From Tenrec ecaudatus (taxonomy: Eukaryota; Chordata; Mammalia; Afrosoricida; Tenrecidae), in contig NC_134541.1 of assembly GCF_050624435.1 (NCBI RefSeq), positions 12,662,995 to 12,726,994 on the forward strand: a stretch of 64,000 bases of DNA, given 5' to 3'. Shown here piece by piece: positions 63,696 to 64,000 of this stretch. Each line of letters begins with the position of its first letter. Position 1 is the stretch's first letter. The position numbers and the translations under genes are program-made. The notes beneath the pieces were generated by a model that saw only the letters and a list, made by a program, of their open reading frames with translations, did not search any database and was not told the origin of the DNA.

Positions 63696-64000
63696 GTGTG
63701 AGGGTGTGGGTTTGCCACCCAGAAAACAGGAACCTCCGGCAGTGAAGCCCAAGTCCTGGAAATGGTCCAGGGGCACTCAGGAGGCCCCCAGGCTGGACCT
63801 CAGGCATGGCAGCCCCGCTCTGCTTCTCGCTGTGCCCATGTGTGTCATGATCGGGTCATGTCAGGCAACATCTGAAGAAGAAGGTCCCAGGCAACGTCGA
63901 TGGGAGGTCGGACCCAAGGGAGTTTCAAAGCTCAGCTCTGTCATTTCCCAGAAGCCTCTGCCCCCGGGAGATGTAAGAGGAGCCAGAGGCAGGGCCTAAG
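63696..64000. other. Unique sequence at the window end
   Basis: An open forward frame runs to 63999, but it has no recognised domain and is not in a supported gene. Confidence 0.4.

Overview
This window is mammalian nuclear DNA. It looks like a long intergenic or intronic stretch from an afrotherian, most probably a tenrec such as Echinops. Three repeat families point there. The first is more than twenty copies of the tRNA-derived AfroSINE, recognisable by its 'gagccctggtggc' head, an internal B-box-like 'ggttcgaa' and a 3' part ending 'gggtcgctatgagtcgg'. The second is a set of RTE-clade LINEs whose 3' ends carry the same 'gtcgctatgagtcgg' motif and finish in (AAC)n. The third is three copies of the hAT transposon SPIN; among afrotherians SPIN is known to me only from tenrecs. 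The species call is inferred from recalled repeat families, not from a database search.

I find no protein-coding gene, RNA gene, CRISPR array or operon that I can defend. The open reading frames are short, mutually overlapping, low in complexity (translated microsatellites) or relics of LINE proteins. No frame shows a cellular protein family. The annotation is therefore one of repeats, of unique DNA, and of a few places that might be conserved non-coding elements or regulatory DNA.

Layout. 1-9.4 kb: mostly unique GC-rich DNA with MIR, L2, AfroSINE, one SPIN and truncated RTE pieces. 9.4-15.7 kb: an L1-rich block (ORF2 relic plus 3' UTR) split by an AfroSINE, a SPIN and a 1-kb LTR that holds a long TG repeat. 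16.3-19.4 kb: an almost full-length but dead RTE LINE and a second RTE 3' end nested in another repeat. 19.4-24 kb: AfroSINEs, an old L1, an LTR in reverse orientation and an L1 3' UTR. 24-27 kb: one RTE copy split by a second inverted RTE (with an AfroSINE inside) and by a 1.55-kb unclassified retroelement. 27-41 kb: mostly unique, with MIR/L2, AfroSINEs, an LTR, a 0.4-kb direct duplication (34.8 and 36.9 kb), a CA repeat and a 0.7-kb pyrimidine-rich ATCC-type repeat. 41.5-47.6 kb: a deep stack of nested insertions in an L1, followed by another SPIN. 47.6-64 kb: mainly unique GC-rich DNA with MIR, L2 and AfroSINEs, a moderately CpG-rich patch near 48.5 kb, an LTR at 58.7 kb, a GA tract at 59.8 kb, and AT-richer islands near 57.5 and 63.3 kb that are candidate conserved non-coding elements.

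How the parts relate: L1-type and RTE-type retrotransposons supply the machinery. The AfroSINEs end like the RTE LINEs, which fits trans-mobilisation by RTE. The 1.55-kb family shows variable 5' truncation and target-site duplications typical of LINE-machinery insertion. Nesting gives relative ages: MIR, L2 and old L1 are the hosts, and AfroSINE, SPIN, LTR and the 1.55-kb family are the guests.
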